Assembly (NCBI GenBank): GCA_963701815.1
Contig: CAVPBN010000007.1
Coordinates: forward strand, 85,087-149,086
Length of the DNA: 64,000 bases
Reading direction: 5' to 3'
From: AP-15 sp963701815
GTDB taxonomy: Bacteria; Pseudomonadota; Alphaproteobacteria; ATCC43930; CGMCC-115725
A model generated the notes under the pieces. The model saw nothing but the letters and a program-made list of their open reading frames with translations, made no database searches and was not told the origin of the DNA. The translations under genes were made by a program, and so were the position numbers. The stretch's first letter is position 1. The number at the start of each line of letters is the position of its first letter. Shown in pieces: positions 54,696 to 63,743 of the stretch.

Positions 54696-55307
54696 ATGGA
54701 TATGACCGACCGAGCCGACCCGCCCGGGCATCCCGCCGGGGCCGAAGGGTTTTCCGCGGCATTGCGCGGTCTCCCCGAATTGGAGCGGACCCTGCTGATC
54801 GTCGACGACGATGCGCCGTTATGCCAGCGGCTGGCGCGGGCGATGGAGCGGCGCGGGTTTGTCGTCGCCACCGCCGACAGCGTCGCCGCCGGGAGTGCGG
54901 CGGCAACCGAGCGGGCGCCGGCTTTTGCCGTCGTGGACATGCGGCTCGGCGACGGCCGCGGATTTGACGTTGTCGGCGCGCTGCGCAAGGCGCGGCCCGG
55001 CGCCCGCATCGTCATGCTGACCGGCTACGGCAACATCGCGACCGCGGTCGCCGCGGTCAAGGCGGGGGCGGTCGACTATCTGCCGAAACCGGCCGATGCC
55101 GACGCCGTCGAGCGCGCGCTGCTGGCGCAGGACGGCGGCACGCCCGAGCCGCCCGAAGATCCGATGTCGGCCGACCGGGTGCGCTGGGAGCACATCCAGC
55201 GCGTCTTCGAGCTGTGCGAGCGCAACGTCTCGGAAACCGCCCGGCGCCTCAAGATGCACCGGCGCACCTTGCAGCGCATCCTCGGCAAGCACGCCCCGCG
55301 GAGCTGA
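54696..55307 (+). CDS. regA: Redox response regulator RegA/PrrA/ActR
   Basis: This 203-residue two-domain regulator has the receiver LERTLLIVDDDAPLCQRLAR with the phospho-aspartate in FAVVDMRLGDGRGFDVV, TGYGNIATAVAAVKAGAVDY and lysine in LPKPADA. The C-terminal Fis-like helix-turn-helix RNVSETARRLKMHRRTLQRI is almost invariant in RegA/PrrA. It typically controls respiration, photosynthesis or CO2/N2 fixation genes. ATG 54696 gives the best spacing from GGAGG; TTG 54690 is possible. It is 39 bases after regB. Confidence 0.93.
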   Translation: MDMTDRADPPGHPAGAEGFSAALRGLPELERTLLIVDDDAPLCQRLARAMERRGFVVATADSVAAGSAAATERAPAFAVVDMRLGDGRGFDVVGALRKARPGARIVMLTGYGNIATAVAAVKAGAVDYLPKPADADAVERALLAQDGGTPEPPEDPMSADRVRWEHIQRVFELCERNVSETARRLKMHRRTLQRILGKHAPRS

Positions 55308-55308
55308 C

Positions 55309-55364
55309 GCCCACCGGCCGGCGCCCACCGGCCGGCGCCCACCGGCCGGCGCCCACCGGCCGGC
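55309..55364. repeat. Four perfect tandem copies of a 14-base GC-rich unit
   Basis: The unit GCCCACCGGCCGGC occurs four times without change, starting at 55309, 55323, 55337 and 55351. It begins two bases after the regA stop and ends just before the stop of the convergent histidine phosphatase. Each unit contains the palindrome CCGGCCGG. It may act as a structural terminator spacer or be a variable-number tandem repeat. Confidence 0.9.
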
Positions 55365-55366
55365 AC

Positions 55367-55966
55367 TCACAGACGCGGGCGTTCGTTGAGCTGGCGCACA
55401 TGCATGCCCCTCGCCTCGACGATGATCGTGCTCAGCGAGGCGAGTTCGACATCGATCCGGGCGTGGAGGTCGAGCGGCAGCCCGAGCGCGAACAGCAACG
55501 CGCCGCGGATCACGTCGCCGTGGCTGACGATCAGCACGACCCCGTCCGGGCGGGCGTGGTGCAGTTCGACGAGCGCCCCGATCGCGCGATCTTGGACCTG
55601 GCGCATGCTCTCGCCGCCCGGCACCGCGGCAAAGCTGCGGCAATTCCGCCATAACTGCCAGCGCGGGTCCGAGCGCACCTGATCGAAGGTCAGCCCGGTC
55701 CACTCGCCGAAATCGAGTTCGAGGAGATCGTCGCGCAGCTCCACCGGCGGCCCGAGACGCGCCGAGAGGATCTCGGCGCTTTCGCGGGTCCGCTGCATCG
55801 GGCTGGCATAGAGCGCCTCGATTTCTTCGCCGGCGAGGCGGTCGCCGACCGCCTCGATTTCGGCGCGTCCGCGCTCGGAAAGGCCGATGCCGGGGCTGCG
55901 TCCGGCGACGACGCCGCTCGACCGAAGCACATGTTCGCCATGCCGCACCAGATGAAAGACCGTCAC
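55367..55966 (-). CDS. Histidine phosphatase family protein
   Basis: The 199-residue protein has the phosphohistidine motif FHLVRHGEHVLRSSG, the glutamate block LLELDFGEWTGLTFDQV and the second histidine in LIVSHGDVIRGALLF. It could be a phosphoglycerate-mutase-like phosphatase or, given the cobalamin locus about 6 kb away, an alpha-ribazole phosphatase (CobC); sequence alone does not decide. The start is GTG 55966, just after a GGAG-like site. The 3' end runs to the tandem repeat after regA. Confidence 0.82.
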   Translation of the reverse strand: MTVFHLVRHGEHVLRSSGVVAGRSPGIGLSERGRAEIEAVGDRLAGEEIEALYASPMQRTRESAEILSARLGPPVELRDDLLELDFGEWTGLTFDQVRSDPRWQLWRNCRSFAAVPGGESMRQVQDRAIGALVELHHARPDGVVLIVSHGDVIRGALLFALGLPLDLHARIDVELASLSTIIVEARGMHVRQLNERPRL

Positions 55967-56347
55967 CTCCGCATACCCCGCACATCCTCCAGGTCCAGAC
56001 CCCCCGATCGTAGCATCCGTTCGACAGCCCGGCAGCCCGTTTCGGCTGCCGTCGACCACCGGCAGCGCGCCTGCGGCATGCCGGCGAGGGCGACAACGAA
56101 GTAAACCGGCCCTGAGGCGTCGCCGATCCTTCGCCAAAGGATCGACCGGTTCTGCCGCCACGACAGTCATTGCCTACCCGATCCACGGCGTCTCAATCGG
56201 GTGGAATATCGGCCCTCTTTTGCCGTCGCCCAACCCGCCCGCGCGCCGAGCCCGGCCCGGATTGACTCGCAGGATCGAAAGGCGATTCCCTATTGCCTTA
56301 AATCGCGCAGCGCGATAGCCTGGCATTACGCAGGGACGGAGCCGGAC

Positions 56348-57487
56348 ATGATGAGGAACGCCATCGCGACGCTCATTCTCGTCGTATTCGACTGCGTTTT
56401 CGCGGTCGCGGCCATCGCCCAGGTCACCGAGAACGGCCGTATCGCCACCTATATCGTGCCGCCGGCGCGCGCCGGGGCTGGTATCGATTACGCCAATGCC
56501 AAGCCGCTGCCGCTGCCGCTTGCCAATATCCCGCCGGCTCCGCAATCGCAGACGATCCGCACCGCTCCCGATCCGCTCTTGCTGTTCGGCAATCCGCAGG
56601 TCTTGCCGGGTTCGGTCGGCAGCGGCAAAGAGCAGCCGATCCAGTTGGCGCCGCCGAAGAAATTGCAGCAACAGGATGGCGCGCCACCGGAATTCGGCAC
56701 GGTAAACCTGCCCTATACCACCTCGCGGGTCAATGCCGAGGGCGATTACACCGCGAAATATTCTCCATTCCGCGCCGCTGGAAAGCTTTTTATCACCAGC
56801 GGGTTTTTTAATACATCGAGCTGCTCGGCATCGCTGATCGACAGGGGAATCGTCGTGACGGCCGCGCATTGCGTCGTCAAGCACGGTACGCGCGAGTTCT
56901 TTTCGACAGCGGAATACATCCCGGCCTACGACAACGGAACCGCGCCATACGGCAAATGGGAGGTCGCCTCGGCCAGGGTTTTGGACGCCTACATCAATGG
57001 CACCGACCATTGCGCGCAGGCCGGCGTGATCTGCTCGGATGATATCGCAATCCTCACCTTGAGGCCGAAGAACGGCAGCTTTGCCGGCGATTCGACCGGA
57101 TGGTTCGGTATCGGGTACGACGGCTACGGGTTTACCACCTCGGGCCAGGCGCTGATCGACCAGCTAGGCTATCCGGGCAATCTCGACGGTGGCGAGCTGA
57201 TGGAGCGAAACGACGCACAGGGCTCTATTTCCGCCGAGCTATCGGGCAATACGGTCATCGGATCGCTGATGTCCAAGGGCTCGAGCGGCGGGCCGTGGCT
57301 GGTGAACCTCGGCGTTCCGCCGACGCCGTCTCCTGTCACCGCCGCGCCCAATATCGTCGGCGTTGCGAGCTGGGGATCGACCGCGCCGGAGGTGCAAAGG
57401 CAGGGAGCCTCGCCGTTCACGCGGACCAATGTCGTCGAGCTTCTTATCGCGTCCTGCCACGCCACCCCCGACGCGTGCAGGAAATGA
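56348..57487 (+). CDS. Exported trypsin-like serine protease, tandem copy 1
   Basis: The 379-residue protein has a signal peptide (ATLILVVFDCVFAVAAIAQ), a proline-rich N-terminal region of about 100 residues (KPLPLPLANIPPAPQSQTI), then a chymotrypsin-fold domain. The triad is visible: His174 in VVTAAHCVV, Asp231 or Asp232 in CSDDIAILTLRP and Ser313 in KGSSGGPWLVN. Cysteines flank these sites and may pair. ATG 56348 follows GGAG. A paralogue starts 11 bases after its stop, so both are probably in one transcript. Substrate and activation mechanism are unknown. Confidence 0.87.
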   Translation: MMRNAIATLILVVFDCVFAVAAIAQVTENGRIATYIVPPARAGAGIDYANAKPLPLPLANIPPAPQSQTIRTAPDPLLLFGNPQVLPGSVGSGKEQPIQLAPPKKLQQQDGAPPEFGTVNLPYTTSRVNAEGDYTAKYSPFRAAGKLFITSGFFNTSSCSASLIDRGIVVTAAHCVVKHGTREFFSTAEYIPAYDNGTAPYGKWEVASARVLDAYINGTDHCAQAGVICSDDIAILTLRPKNGSFAGDSTGWFGIGYDGYGFTTSGQALIDQLGYPGNLDGGELMERNDAQGSISAELSGNTVIGSLMSKGSSGGPWLVNLGVPPTPSPVTAAPNIVGVASWGSTAPEVQRQGASPFTRTNVVELLIASCHATPDACRK

Positions 57488-57498
57488 GGAGCGGCGTC

Positions 57499-58648
57499 AT
57501 GAAGAGCGGTATCGCAACTCTCGTTCTCCTCATGTTCGAGTGTGTTTTGACCGGCGCGGCGAGTGGTCAGGTCACCAAGAACGGCCACGTCGCAATGTAC
57601 ATCCTGCCGCAGGCGCACGGCGGGGGCGGCATCGACTACGCCAATGCCAAGCCGTTGCCGCTGCCGCTTGCCGCTATCCGGCCGATTTCACAAGCACAGG
57701 CGATCCGCACCGCGCCGGATCCGCTGATGCTGTTCGGCGCCCCGCAGGTTTCGCCGGGTTCGGAGGGCAGCGGCAAAGAGGCCTCGATCCAGTTGACCCC
57801 GCCGAAGCAGTTGCATCGACAGGATGGCGCGCCACCGGAGTTCGGCACGGCGAGCCTGCCCTATACCACCTCGCGGGTCAACGCCATTGACCATCTTACC
57901 GTGAAATTCAGTCCATTTCGCGCTTCTGGAAAACTGTTTTTCAAAAACGGTGCGGAATTGCTGTTCTGCTCTGCATCGCTGATCAAACGGGGTCTTGTCG
58001 TTACGGCCGCACATTGCGTCGCGCGCTATGGGAAATACTACTACGATCACTTTGAGTTTGTCCCCGCCTACGATAACGGAACGGCACCTTTTGACCGATG
58101 GAGTTTCGTCGTCGTCGCGGTTCCGCAGGCCTATTTCGACGGAAACGACGGTTGCGCGGAAGCGGGCGTGATCTGCCCTGACGATGTCGCAATCCTCACG
58201 GTGAGACCGCACGGCAGCGTTTTTCCCGGCGATTTCGACCGGATGGTTTGCTTATGCGCTCAACGATTATGGGTTCACCGTCTCGGGCCAGGCGCTGATC
58301 AGCGAGCTGGGTTATCCCACCCTGCTCGACGGTGGCGAACTGATGGAGCGAACCGATTCACAAGGGTCCATTGTGCGCGGGTTGTCGAAAAACACAGTCA
58401 TCGGATCGCTGATGACCGGCGGGTCCGGCGGTGGACCGTGGCTGGTGAACCTCGGGGTGGCCCCGCACCTTTCCTCCGGCTTCCTCCACGGCCGGGGTGC
58501 GGACCGCAATGTGGTGGTCGGCGTCACGAGTTGGACAACGCCCGATAAATCCGCGAGACAACAGGGGGCATCGCCGTTCACCGCCGACAACATTCAACGT
58601 CTGATCGATGGTGCGTGCGCCTTCAGCCCGCAGGCCTGTGGAAAGTAG
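57499..58648 (+). CDS. Exported trypsin-like serine protease, tandem copy 2, frameshifted
   Basis: This paralogue shares the signal, the proline-rich region (NAKPLPLPLAAIRPISQAQA) and the catalytic blocks: His in VVTAAHCVA, Asp in CPDDVAILTVRP and, in a second frame, Ser in GGSGGGPWLVNLG. After FPGDFD the raw frame goes wrong. Skipping one C at about 58239-58240 restores GWFAYALNDYGFTVSGQALI, matching GWFGIGYDGYGFTTSG of copy 1. Corrected length is about 382 residues. As written it would lose the nucleophile. ATG 57499 has GAGGAG upstream; ATG 57484 overlapping the previous stop is an alternative. Confidence 0.85.
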
Positions 58649-58795
58649 CCGCGCCGCCTGTAGCCGTTCTGCGGAGTCGGTATCGGGGCGGCAGATGGCG
58701 GATCGCCGCCAGAATAATGCCGGGTCGCGACGACGATCATGTCGCCCGAGCGGATCGTTAGATCCGCGCCGCAGCAGTTCGATGTCGAATTTCAG

Positions 58796-58877
58796 TAGTA
58801 GCCCTGTAGTAGTAGCCCTGTAGTAGTAGCCCTGTAGTAGTAGCCCTGTAGTAGTAGCCCTGTAGTAGCCCTGTAGG
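58796..58877. repeat. Tandem array of CCCTGTAGTAGTAG units
   Basis: The 14-base unit CCCTGTAGTAGTAG is repeated four times from 58802, followed by an 11-base copy at 58858 and a partial one at 58869 that merges into the inverted repeat. The array has no coding potential worth noting. The last copies lead directly into GTAGGATGGG of the palindrome, so the array probably grew from its edge. Confidence 0.9.
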
Positions 58878-58950
58878 ATGGGTTGAGCGTCGCGAAACCC
58901 ATCTGCTGCCGGCGTCTGCGATGGGTTTCGCGATGCTCAACCCATCCTAC
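58873..58950. repeat. 31-base inverted repeat, REP/MITE-like
   Basis: The left arm 58873-58903 (GTAGGATGGGTTGAGC ... GAAACCCATC) and the right arm 58920-58950 are reverse complements except for one position, with a 16-base loop. The GTAGGATGGGTTGAGCG core resembles a widespread dispersed bacterial palindrome that I recall from many proteobacterial genomes. It would fold into a long stem in RNA or single-stranded DNA. Confidence 0.88.
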
Positions 58951-59113
58951 ATTTACTTACTGCTGAATCATATGATTGCGTCTGAGTACTAGATCCGCGC
59001 CGCAACAGTTCGATGTCGAATTTCAGCGCGGGGCGCACGCGATCAAGATCGCTCCGGGTTGCCAGCTCGTCCCGGCGGCAGCTGATGTAGATCGTTGCAC
59101 AAGGGACAGGGCA

Positions 59114-59977
59114 TTAACGGGCGGCGAGGCGGCGCCCCTCGACCAGCCCCGGCGTGCTTCTCACCGGAGCGGTCATGATGATGCGAAAGCCTTGCTCCAG
59201 GCGCATCGCCACGTCATCAGCCGTGGCTCCCGTCGCACAGGGGACGCCGAACTCTTTGCAGGCGGCCAGGACGCGCAGCAGATTTTCTTGCACGGCTGGA
59301 TGGCTGGCTTGGCCCCGCAATCCCATCGACACCGACATGTCCCCGGGGCCTGCCCAGATGGCGCCGATGCCCCTCACCTGACGCAAGATGTCGCGTATGT
59401 TCTGCACCCCTTCTGCTTCTTCGACGATGCCCATCAGTAAGATATTGCCCTCAGGGTCCAGCGGCCAGAGGTCGGCGGCATCGTAATATTCCTGCGGGGT
59501 CAGGCCCCAGTATCGGGAGGCGATCCGATTGCCCCAACCGCGCTCCCCAGCGGGTGCAAAGTCTTGCACCCCCGGCACCTGGGGATACCGTGCCGCCGCG
59601 ACTGCGGCTTGGGCGTCCTCCACTGTGCTCAAGTGGGGCAACACCAGACCATACACGCCGGTGTCCAGCGCCTGCTTGATCACCCACTGGTTGCGCTCGC
59701 GGGCGTTTGGAGGAATCCGGACCATCGGCACCACGTCGGGCTGCAAATTGCCCTTCTCGACAATCCTTTTGCGGTTCAGCAGCACTTGCAGGGAGGTACG
59801 CAGGGTGGGGAAGCTAAAACCCTCGTGTTCCATTTCAATGATGACCGCGTCGTAGTCGGCATCTGCAATGTAGGTCAGGTCATCCAGACTGCCGTTAGGG
59901 ACCGTGCTGGTGCTGAAAACCGGCTTGTCGTGCTCGAGGAGGTCGATGATCTTGTTGTAGCGCGTCTTGTCAGCCAT
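59114..59977 (-). CDS. HpcH/HpaI aldolase / citrate lyase family protein
   Basis: The 287-residue barrel enzyme has AVIIEMEHEGFSFPTLR (metal-site glutamate region), PMVRIPPNARERNQWVIKQA, GVYGLVLPHLSTVEDAQAAV, and GIGAIWAGPGDMSVSMGLRG. Class II aldolases of this family cleave 2-keto-4-hydroxy acids to pyruvate and an aldehyde. The exact substrate is unknown. Context with a cupin, a lactonase-like amidohydrolase and a lyase suggests catabolism of an aromatic or sugar acid. Confidence 0.88.
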   Translation of the reverse strand: MADKTRYNKIIDLLEHDKPVFSTSTVPNGSLDDLTYIADADYDAVIIEMEHEGFSFPTLRTSLQVLLNRKRIVEKGNLQPDVVPMVRIPPNARERNQWVIKQALDTGVYGLVLPHLSTVEDAQAAVAAARYPQVPGVQDFAPAGERGWGNRIASRYWGLTPQEYYDAADLWPLDPEGNILLMGIVEEAEGVQNIRDILRQVRGIGAIWAGPGDMSVSMGLRGQASHPAVQENLLRVLAACKEFGVPCATGATADDVAMRLEQGFRIIMTAPVRSTPGLVEGRRLAAR

Positions 59978-60160
59978 GTTTTTCCCCTTCCAGTTTCCGG
60001 CTCGGCTGCTGGCCTCTCTCTACCCTTCGCTCTTCCTACTGTAGGCCCTTGGTGTGTACCCACCTCGGCCCATCAATCGCTTCCAACGAGCATGAGCGAC
60101 CCGGTTTTCGGGATGAAATCATTATCCGCCGCCATCGGGTACGCGACCGGCGGGAGGAGG

Positions 60161-60502
60161 CTAATCCGCTAAGGGCACGATAGCGGTCAGGCGGTCCCCG
60201 CCGACGCTCCGGCTGGTGTGCCCTTGTCCCGTGAGGTCTTCGAACAGGACGGCGTCTCCAGGGCCGAACCGCCGGGTGGTCCCATCGCCGATCACGACCT
60301 CCATCTGGCCTCCGGAGAGGAAAATGGCGTACTGGCGGCGCGGCGCATTGTGCCAATCGCTGAAACGGCCGTTGGGCGAACGCGTGAAGGCGATATTGCT
60401 GGCGGCCTGCTCGATTGACCTTTCCGTCGCAGGCGGGAGCAGGTCCAGGTCGTCAAAGTGCGACTGACCATCCGTGCCGGTATAACATCTGACAAACGCC
60501 AT
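60161..60502 (-). CDS. Cupin-domain protein
   Basis: The 113-residue protein has a single cupin barrel: WHNAPRRQYAIFLSGGQMEV followed by GDGTTRRFGPGDAVLFEDLT and GHTSRSVG. The metal-ligand pattern is partial (His in WHN and GHT). ATG 60502 has an AGGAGG site six bases upstream. It lies 183 bases upstream of the aldolase gene on the same strand and may be co-transcribed. Its role is unknown. Confidence 0.82.
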   Translation of the reverse strand: MAFVRCYTGTDGQSHFDDLDLLPPATERSIEQAASNIAFTRSPNGRFSDWHNAPRRQYAIFLSGGQMEVVIGDGTTRRFGPGDAVLFEDLTGQGHTSRSVGGDRLTAIVPLAD

Positions 60503-60873
60503 GGGCATTCCTCCTGGGGTCCCAGTGAAGGCAGCGAAATCCATAGGGCCCTGCCCCTCGTATTGTCGCGCGGATTGTCCAGGCACACAACGGCCAGCAC
60601 ACCCTCCGGGGGATGCCCGGGCGCGCCGCCGCCTCTCGGCGACGGTAGAGTCGCCGTAATTGCATGCGATCCTGCGAGATCGCAGCCATGATGCGGTCGG
60701 CCCGCCGGGGGAGGGGTACGGTTTTGCTGCAGATTCGCTGCAGAATCAGCAAAAGCAGCAAAACAGCGGCTGCGGGCGGGCCTGACGCCCGCGAAACGTT
60801 CCCGTTCGATTTGTCCCTTATCCCCGGGCGCGTTTGCGACATAATCCCGGCAAGACCGATTATGGAGGAACGC
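60503..60873. other. Divergent spacer between cupin and amidohydrolase genes
   Basis: This 371-base region must hold both promoters. I see a short GCTGCAGATTCGCTGCAG direct/inverted motif near 60727 but no convincing -35/-10 pair, operator or RNA motif, and no gene. Confidence 0.35.
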
Positions 60874-61929
60874 ATGACGGCATCGGCAAGGCCGACCCAA
60901 TGGGGGCGCAGCATCGAACGGCCGGACGCGCAGTGGCTCGCCGAACAGCCGCCGGAGCCGATCCTCGACCCCGAATTGCCGATCATCGACACCCATCATC
61001 ATTTCTGGGAGCGGCCCGATCACCGCTATCTGCTCGACGAGTTGCTGGCCGACCTGAATACCGGGCACAACATCGAGGCGACGGTGTTTCTCGAATGCCG
61101 GTCGATGTACCGCACCGGCGGCCCGCCCGAACTGCGCCCGGTCGGCGAGACCGAATTCGTCGCCGGGCTGGCGGCGATGAGCGCGAGCGGCTTCTATGGC
61201 TCGACCCGGGTCGCCGCCGGCATCGTCGGCTACGCCGATCTGACCCTCGGCGAGCGGGTCGAGCCGGTGCTCGAAATGCATATCCGCGCCGGCGGCGGCC
61301 GCTTTCGCGGCGTGCGCCATTCGGCCGGGTTCGATGCAAGCGACACGATCGGCAACAGCCGCCCCGACATGCAGCCGCACCTCTATCGACGGCCGGATTT
61401 CCGCGCCGGCCTCGCCCGGCTCGCCGCCCGCGGGCTGTCGTTCGACGCCTGGCTGTATCACCCGCAGCTCGCCGATGTGGTCGAGTTGGCGCGCGCCTTT
61501 CCGGCGGCGCCGATCATCATGGGCCATGTCGGCGGCGTGCTCGGCTACGGCCCCTATGCCGGCCGGAAGGACGAGGTGTTCGCCGCCTGGAAGGCCTCGA
61601 TGACCGCGCTGGCCGCTTGCCCGAACGTCGTCGTCAAGCTCGGCGGCATGATGCGGCGGCTCGCCGCCTTCGATTACGGCGCCGCCGCTTCACCGCCCCC
61701 CTCCGAGCAGCTGGCCGGCTATTGGCGGCCTTATATGGAGACCTGCATCGAATTGTTCGGCGCCGGGCGCTGCATGTTCGAGAGCAATTTCCCGGTCGAG
61801 AAGGTCGGCACCGGCTACGCCCATTTGTGGAACGCCTTCAAGCGCATCGCCGCCGGCGCCTCGGCCGACGAAAAGCACGCCCTGTTCAGCGGCACCGCCC
61901 GCCGCGTCTATCGCCTCGGCGAGGGTTGA
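60874..61929 (+). CDS. Amidohydrolase family protein, lactonase-like
   Basis: The 351-residue TIM-barrel enzyme starts its domain with ELPIIDTHHHFWERPDHRYL, typical of the COG3618 lactonase-like amidohydrolases (sugar-acid lactones, 2-pyrone-4,6-dicarboxylate and similar). Other blocks are GGGRFRGVRHSAGFD, FDAWLYHPQLADVVELARAF, PIIMGHVGGVLGYGP and the late MFESNFPVEKVGTGYAHLW. ATG 60874 follows GGAGGAACGC. It is followed at a distance by a fumarase-superfamily lyase. Confidence 0.87.
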   Translation: MTASARPTQWGRSIERPDAQWLAEQPPEPILDPELPIIDTHHHFWERPDHRYLLDELLADLNTGHNIEATVFLECRSMYRTGGPPELRPVGETEFVAGLAAMSASGFYGSTRVAAGIVGYADLTLGERVEPVLEMHIRAGGGRFRGVRHSAGFDASDTIGNSRPDMQPHLYRRPDFRAGLARLAARGLSFDAWLYHPQLADVVELARAFPAAPIIMGHVGGVLGYGPYAGRKDEVFAAWKASMTALAACPNVVVKLGGMMRRLAAFDYGAAASPPPSEQLAGYWRPYMETCIELFGAGRCMFESNFPVEKVGTGYAHLWNAFKRIAAGASADEKHALFSGTARRVYRLGEG

Positions 61930-62246
61930 GCATGAACAGCCATCGTCTCGCGCAGGCGCAGGACTGTCCGGAAAACCCTACCTGGCAATCGACGCATGTT
62001 TGGGCTGTATACGAAACAAGAAGTCGCCTTGCGCGGACTTGATCCGCGCATCCACGCCTTTGCTTCGGGCGGCGAAAGACGTGGATACCCGTGACAAGCA
62101 CGGGCATGACGAGCGGGGGTTGAGGGGTCCGCCGCAACTGCGCAACCGCGTTTCATGAACCGGACAGCCGTGGGTCAAGCCCGGCGGGACAGCCTTTCGC
62201 GGGGACGACGATTTCGTTCATTTCAAACGGCGATCAGGGGGAAGCG
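61930..62246. repeat. Spacer with a dispersed palindromic element
   Basis: From about 62035 to 62110 the DNA reads GACTTGATCCGCGCATCCAC, a spacer, then GACGTGGATACCCGTGACAA with GCACGGGCATGACG. ATCCACGCC pairs imperfectly with the GTGGAT arm, and CCCGTG with CACGGG. This style of ATCCACG-containing palindrome is dispersed in many alphaproteobacterial genomes. No gene is supported in the 317-base spacer. Confidence 0.5.
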
Positions 62247-63614
62247 ATGAGTGACGAACTACCGACGGCCGCACGTGTCGCCGACCCCGGGATCCGGGCG
62301 CTTTATCGCCAGGAGAACCGCTGGCAGGCTTGGCTCGATGTCGAGGCGGCGTTGGCCCGCGCGCAGGCCGAACTCGGCATCATCCCGACCGCGGCGGCGG
62401 ACGCGATCGCCCGGTCCGCCCGGTTCGAACTGCTCGACCGCGCGCGCATCGACGAAGGATTTGCCCGCACCGGCCACACGATCGTGCCGCTGGTCTGGGA
62501 ATTGAGCCGCGTCGTCGGCGAGCCCCATGGCGGCTGGGTGCATTGGGGGGCGACGACGCAGAACATCACCCAGACCGGCGACCTCCTGGTATTGCGCCAG
62601 GCGCACCGGGTGTTGCTGCGGTTGATCGGCGAGGCGCTGACGGCGATGGCCGATCTCGCCGAGCGCGGCGCCGAGATGCCGATCGCCGGGCGCACCCATG
62701 GCCAGCATGCGGTGCCGGCGACCTTCGGCTACAAGCCGGCGGTGTGGATCGACGAGATGATCCGCCATGTCGAACGCCTGAACCAGGCGGCGCCGCGGAT
62801 CTTTGTCGCGATGCTCGGAGGCGGCGCCGGCACCTTTGCCTCTCTGGGCGCGCAGGGCCCGGCGGTCCAGGCCGGCATCGGCAAATATCTCGGCATGCTG
62901 CCGATGCGGGTCCCGGCCCGCACGATCGGCGATCATCTGGCCGAAAACATCTGCCTCTTCGCGCTCGTCGCCGCCACCTCGGGCAAGATCGCTCGAGAAA
63001 TCTATACGCTGATGAAGACCGAGTTCGGCGAAGTCGAAGAGCCGGTGCCGCCCGGCACCGTCGGCAGCTCGACGATGCCGCAAAAGCGCAACCCGAAACT
63101 TTGCCAGGACATCATCGCCGCCTCGGCCGAGATCCGCTCTTGCGTGCCGCTGGCGTTGGAGGCGATGCAGACCGAGCACGAAGCCGACCGCACCACCAGC
63201 CTGATCATGGAGGCGGCCGAGGCGCGCGCCGCGATCGCGATGGGCGACATGCTCTCGCGGCTGGTCGAGGTGATGCGCGGCCTGCGTCTCGATCCGGCGC
63301 GCATGCGGACAAACCTCGATCTCGGCGGCGGACTGATCATGGCCGAGGCGGTCATGCTGAAGCTGGGGGCGACGATCGGCCGGCAGCATGCGCACGACGT
63401 AGTCTACGACGCGGCGCAGGCGGCCTTTGTCGAAAACCGCTCGTTCGCCAGCCTGCTCGCTGCCGACGCCCGGGTCGCCGCGCATCTCGACCAAAGGGCG
63501 ATCGAAGCCCTGCTCGACCCGACCGCCTATACCGGGTTGTGCGCCGAAATGGCGCGCGATGCCGCCCGGCGCGCCCGCATCACCGCCGCCGAGATCGGCC
63601 GCAGACCCTCGTAG
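62247..63614 (+). CDS. Class II fumarase / adenylosuccinate lyase superfamily lyase
   Basis: The 455-residue protein has the superfamily signature GTVGSSTMPQKRNPKLCQDI, the catalytic-histidine segments GGWVHWGATTQNITQTGDLL and PIAGRTHGQHAVPATFG, and a C-terminal adenylosuccinate-lyase-like domain. The pattern is closest to 3-carboxy-cis,cis-muconate cycloisomerase (PcaB) types rather than PurB, but the substrate is not certain. The CMD-family and amidohydrolase genes elsewhere in the window fit aromatic-acid breakdown. The start is ATG 62247 behind GGGGGAAGCG. Confidence 0.87.
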   Translation: MSDELPTAARVADPGIRALYRQENRWQAWLDVEAALARAQAELGIIPTAAADAIARSARFELLDRARIDEGFARTGHTIVPLVWELSRVVGEPHGGWVHWGATTQNITQTGDLLVLRQAHRVLLRLIGEALTAMADLAERGAEMPIAGRTHGQHAVPATFGYKPAVWIDEMIRHVERLNQAAPRIFVAMLGGGAGTFASLGAQGPAVQAGIGKYLGMLPMRVPARTIGDHLAENICLFALVAATSGKIAREIYTLMKTEFGEVEEPVPPGTVGSSTMPQKRNPKLCQDIIAASAEIRSCVPLALEAMQTEHEADRTTSLIMEAAEARAAIAMGDMLSRLVEVMRGLRLDPARMRTNLDLGGGLIMAEAVMLKLGATIGRQHAHDVVYDAAQAAFVENRSFASLLAADARVAAHLDQRAIEALLDPTAYTGLCAEMARDAARRARITAAEIGRRPS

Positions 63615-63743
63615 AGCCGGCCACAACGGCGCGCGGCCTGGCGGAGCTGCGCGAAACTGCCGGCCAGCCATGCAGCAAATGACATTGCGAATTGATCGCA
63701 ATCGGGTAACGTTCGAGGCGGGCCGATGCCCAGTGGGACGCTC

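Larger units (their letters stand above)
58759..59026. repeat. 37-base direct repeats bracketing a repeat block
   Basis: TAGATCCGCGCCGCA, one variable base, then CAGTTCGATGTCGAATTTCAG occurs at 58759-58795 and again at 58990-59026 with a single difference (G/A). Between the copies lie the 14-base tandem array and the 31-base inverted repeat. The arrangement looks like a segment inserted with, or bounded by, a duplication of flanking DNA. No gene is present from 58649 to 59113. Confidence 0.85.

Noticed and set aside
55367..55966. Firm assignment of the histidine phosphatase as CobC
   Set aside because: The catalytic motifs are shared by many phosphatases, the gene is about 6 kb from the cob genes with unrelated genes between, and no riboswitch precedes it.
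58796..58877. The CCCTGTAGTAGTAG array as a possible CRISPR
   Set aside because: Units of 14 bases follow each other without spacers and no cas genes are present, so it is a simple tandem repeat.
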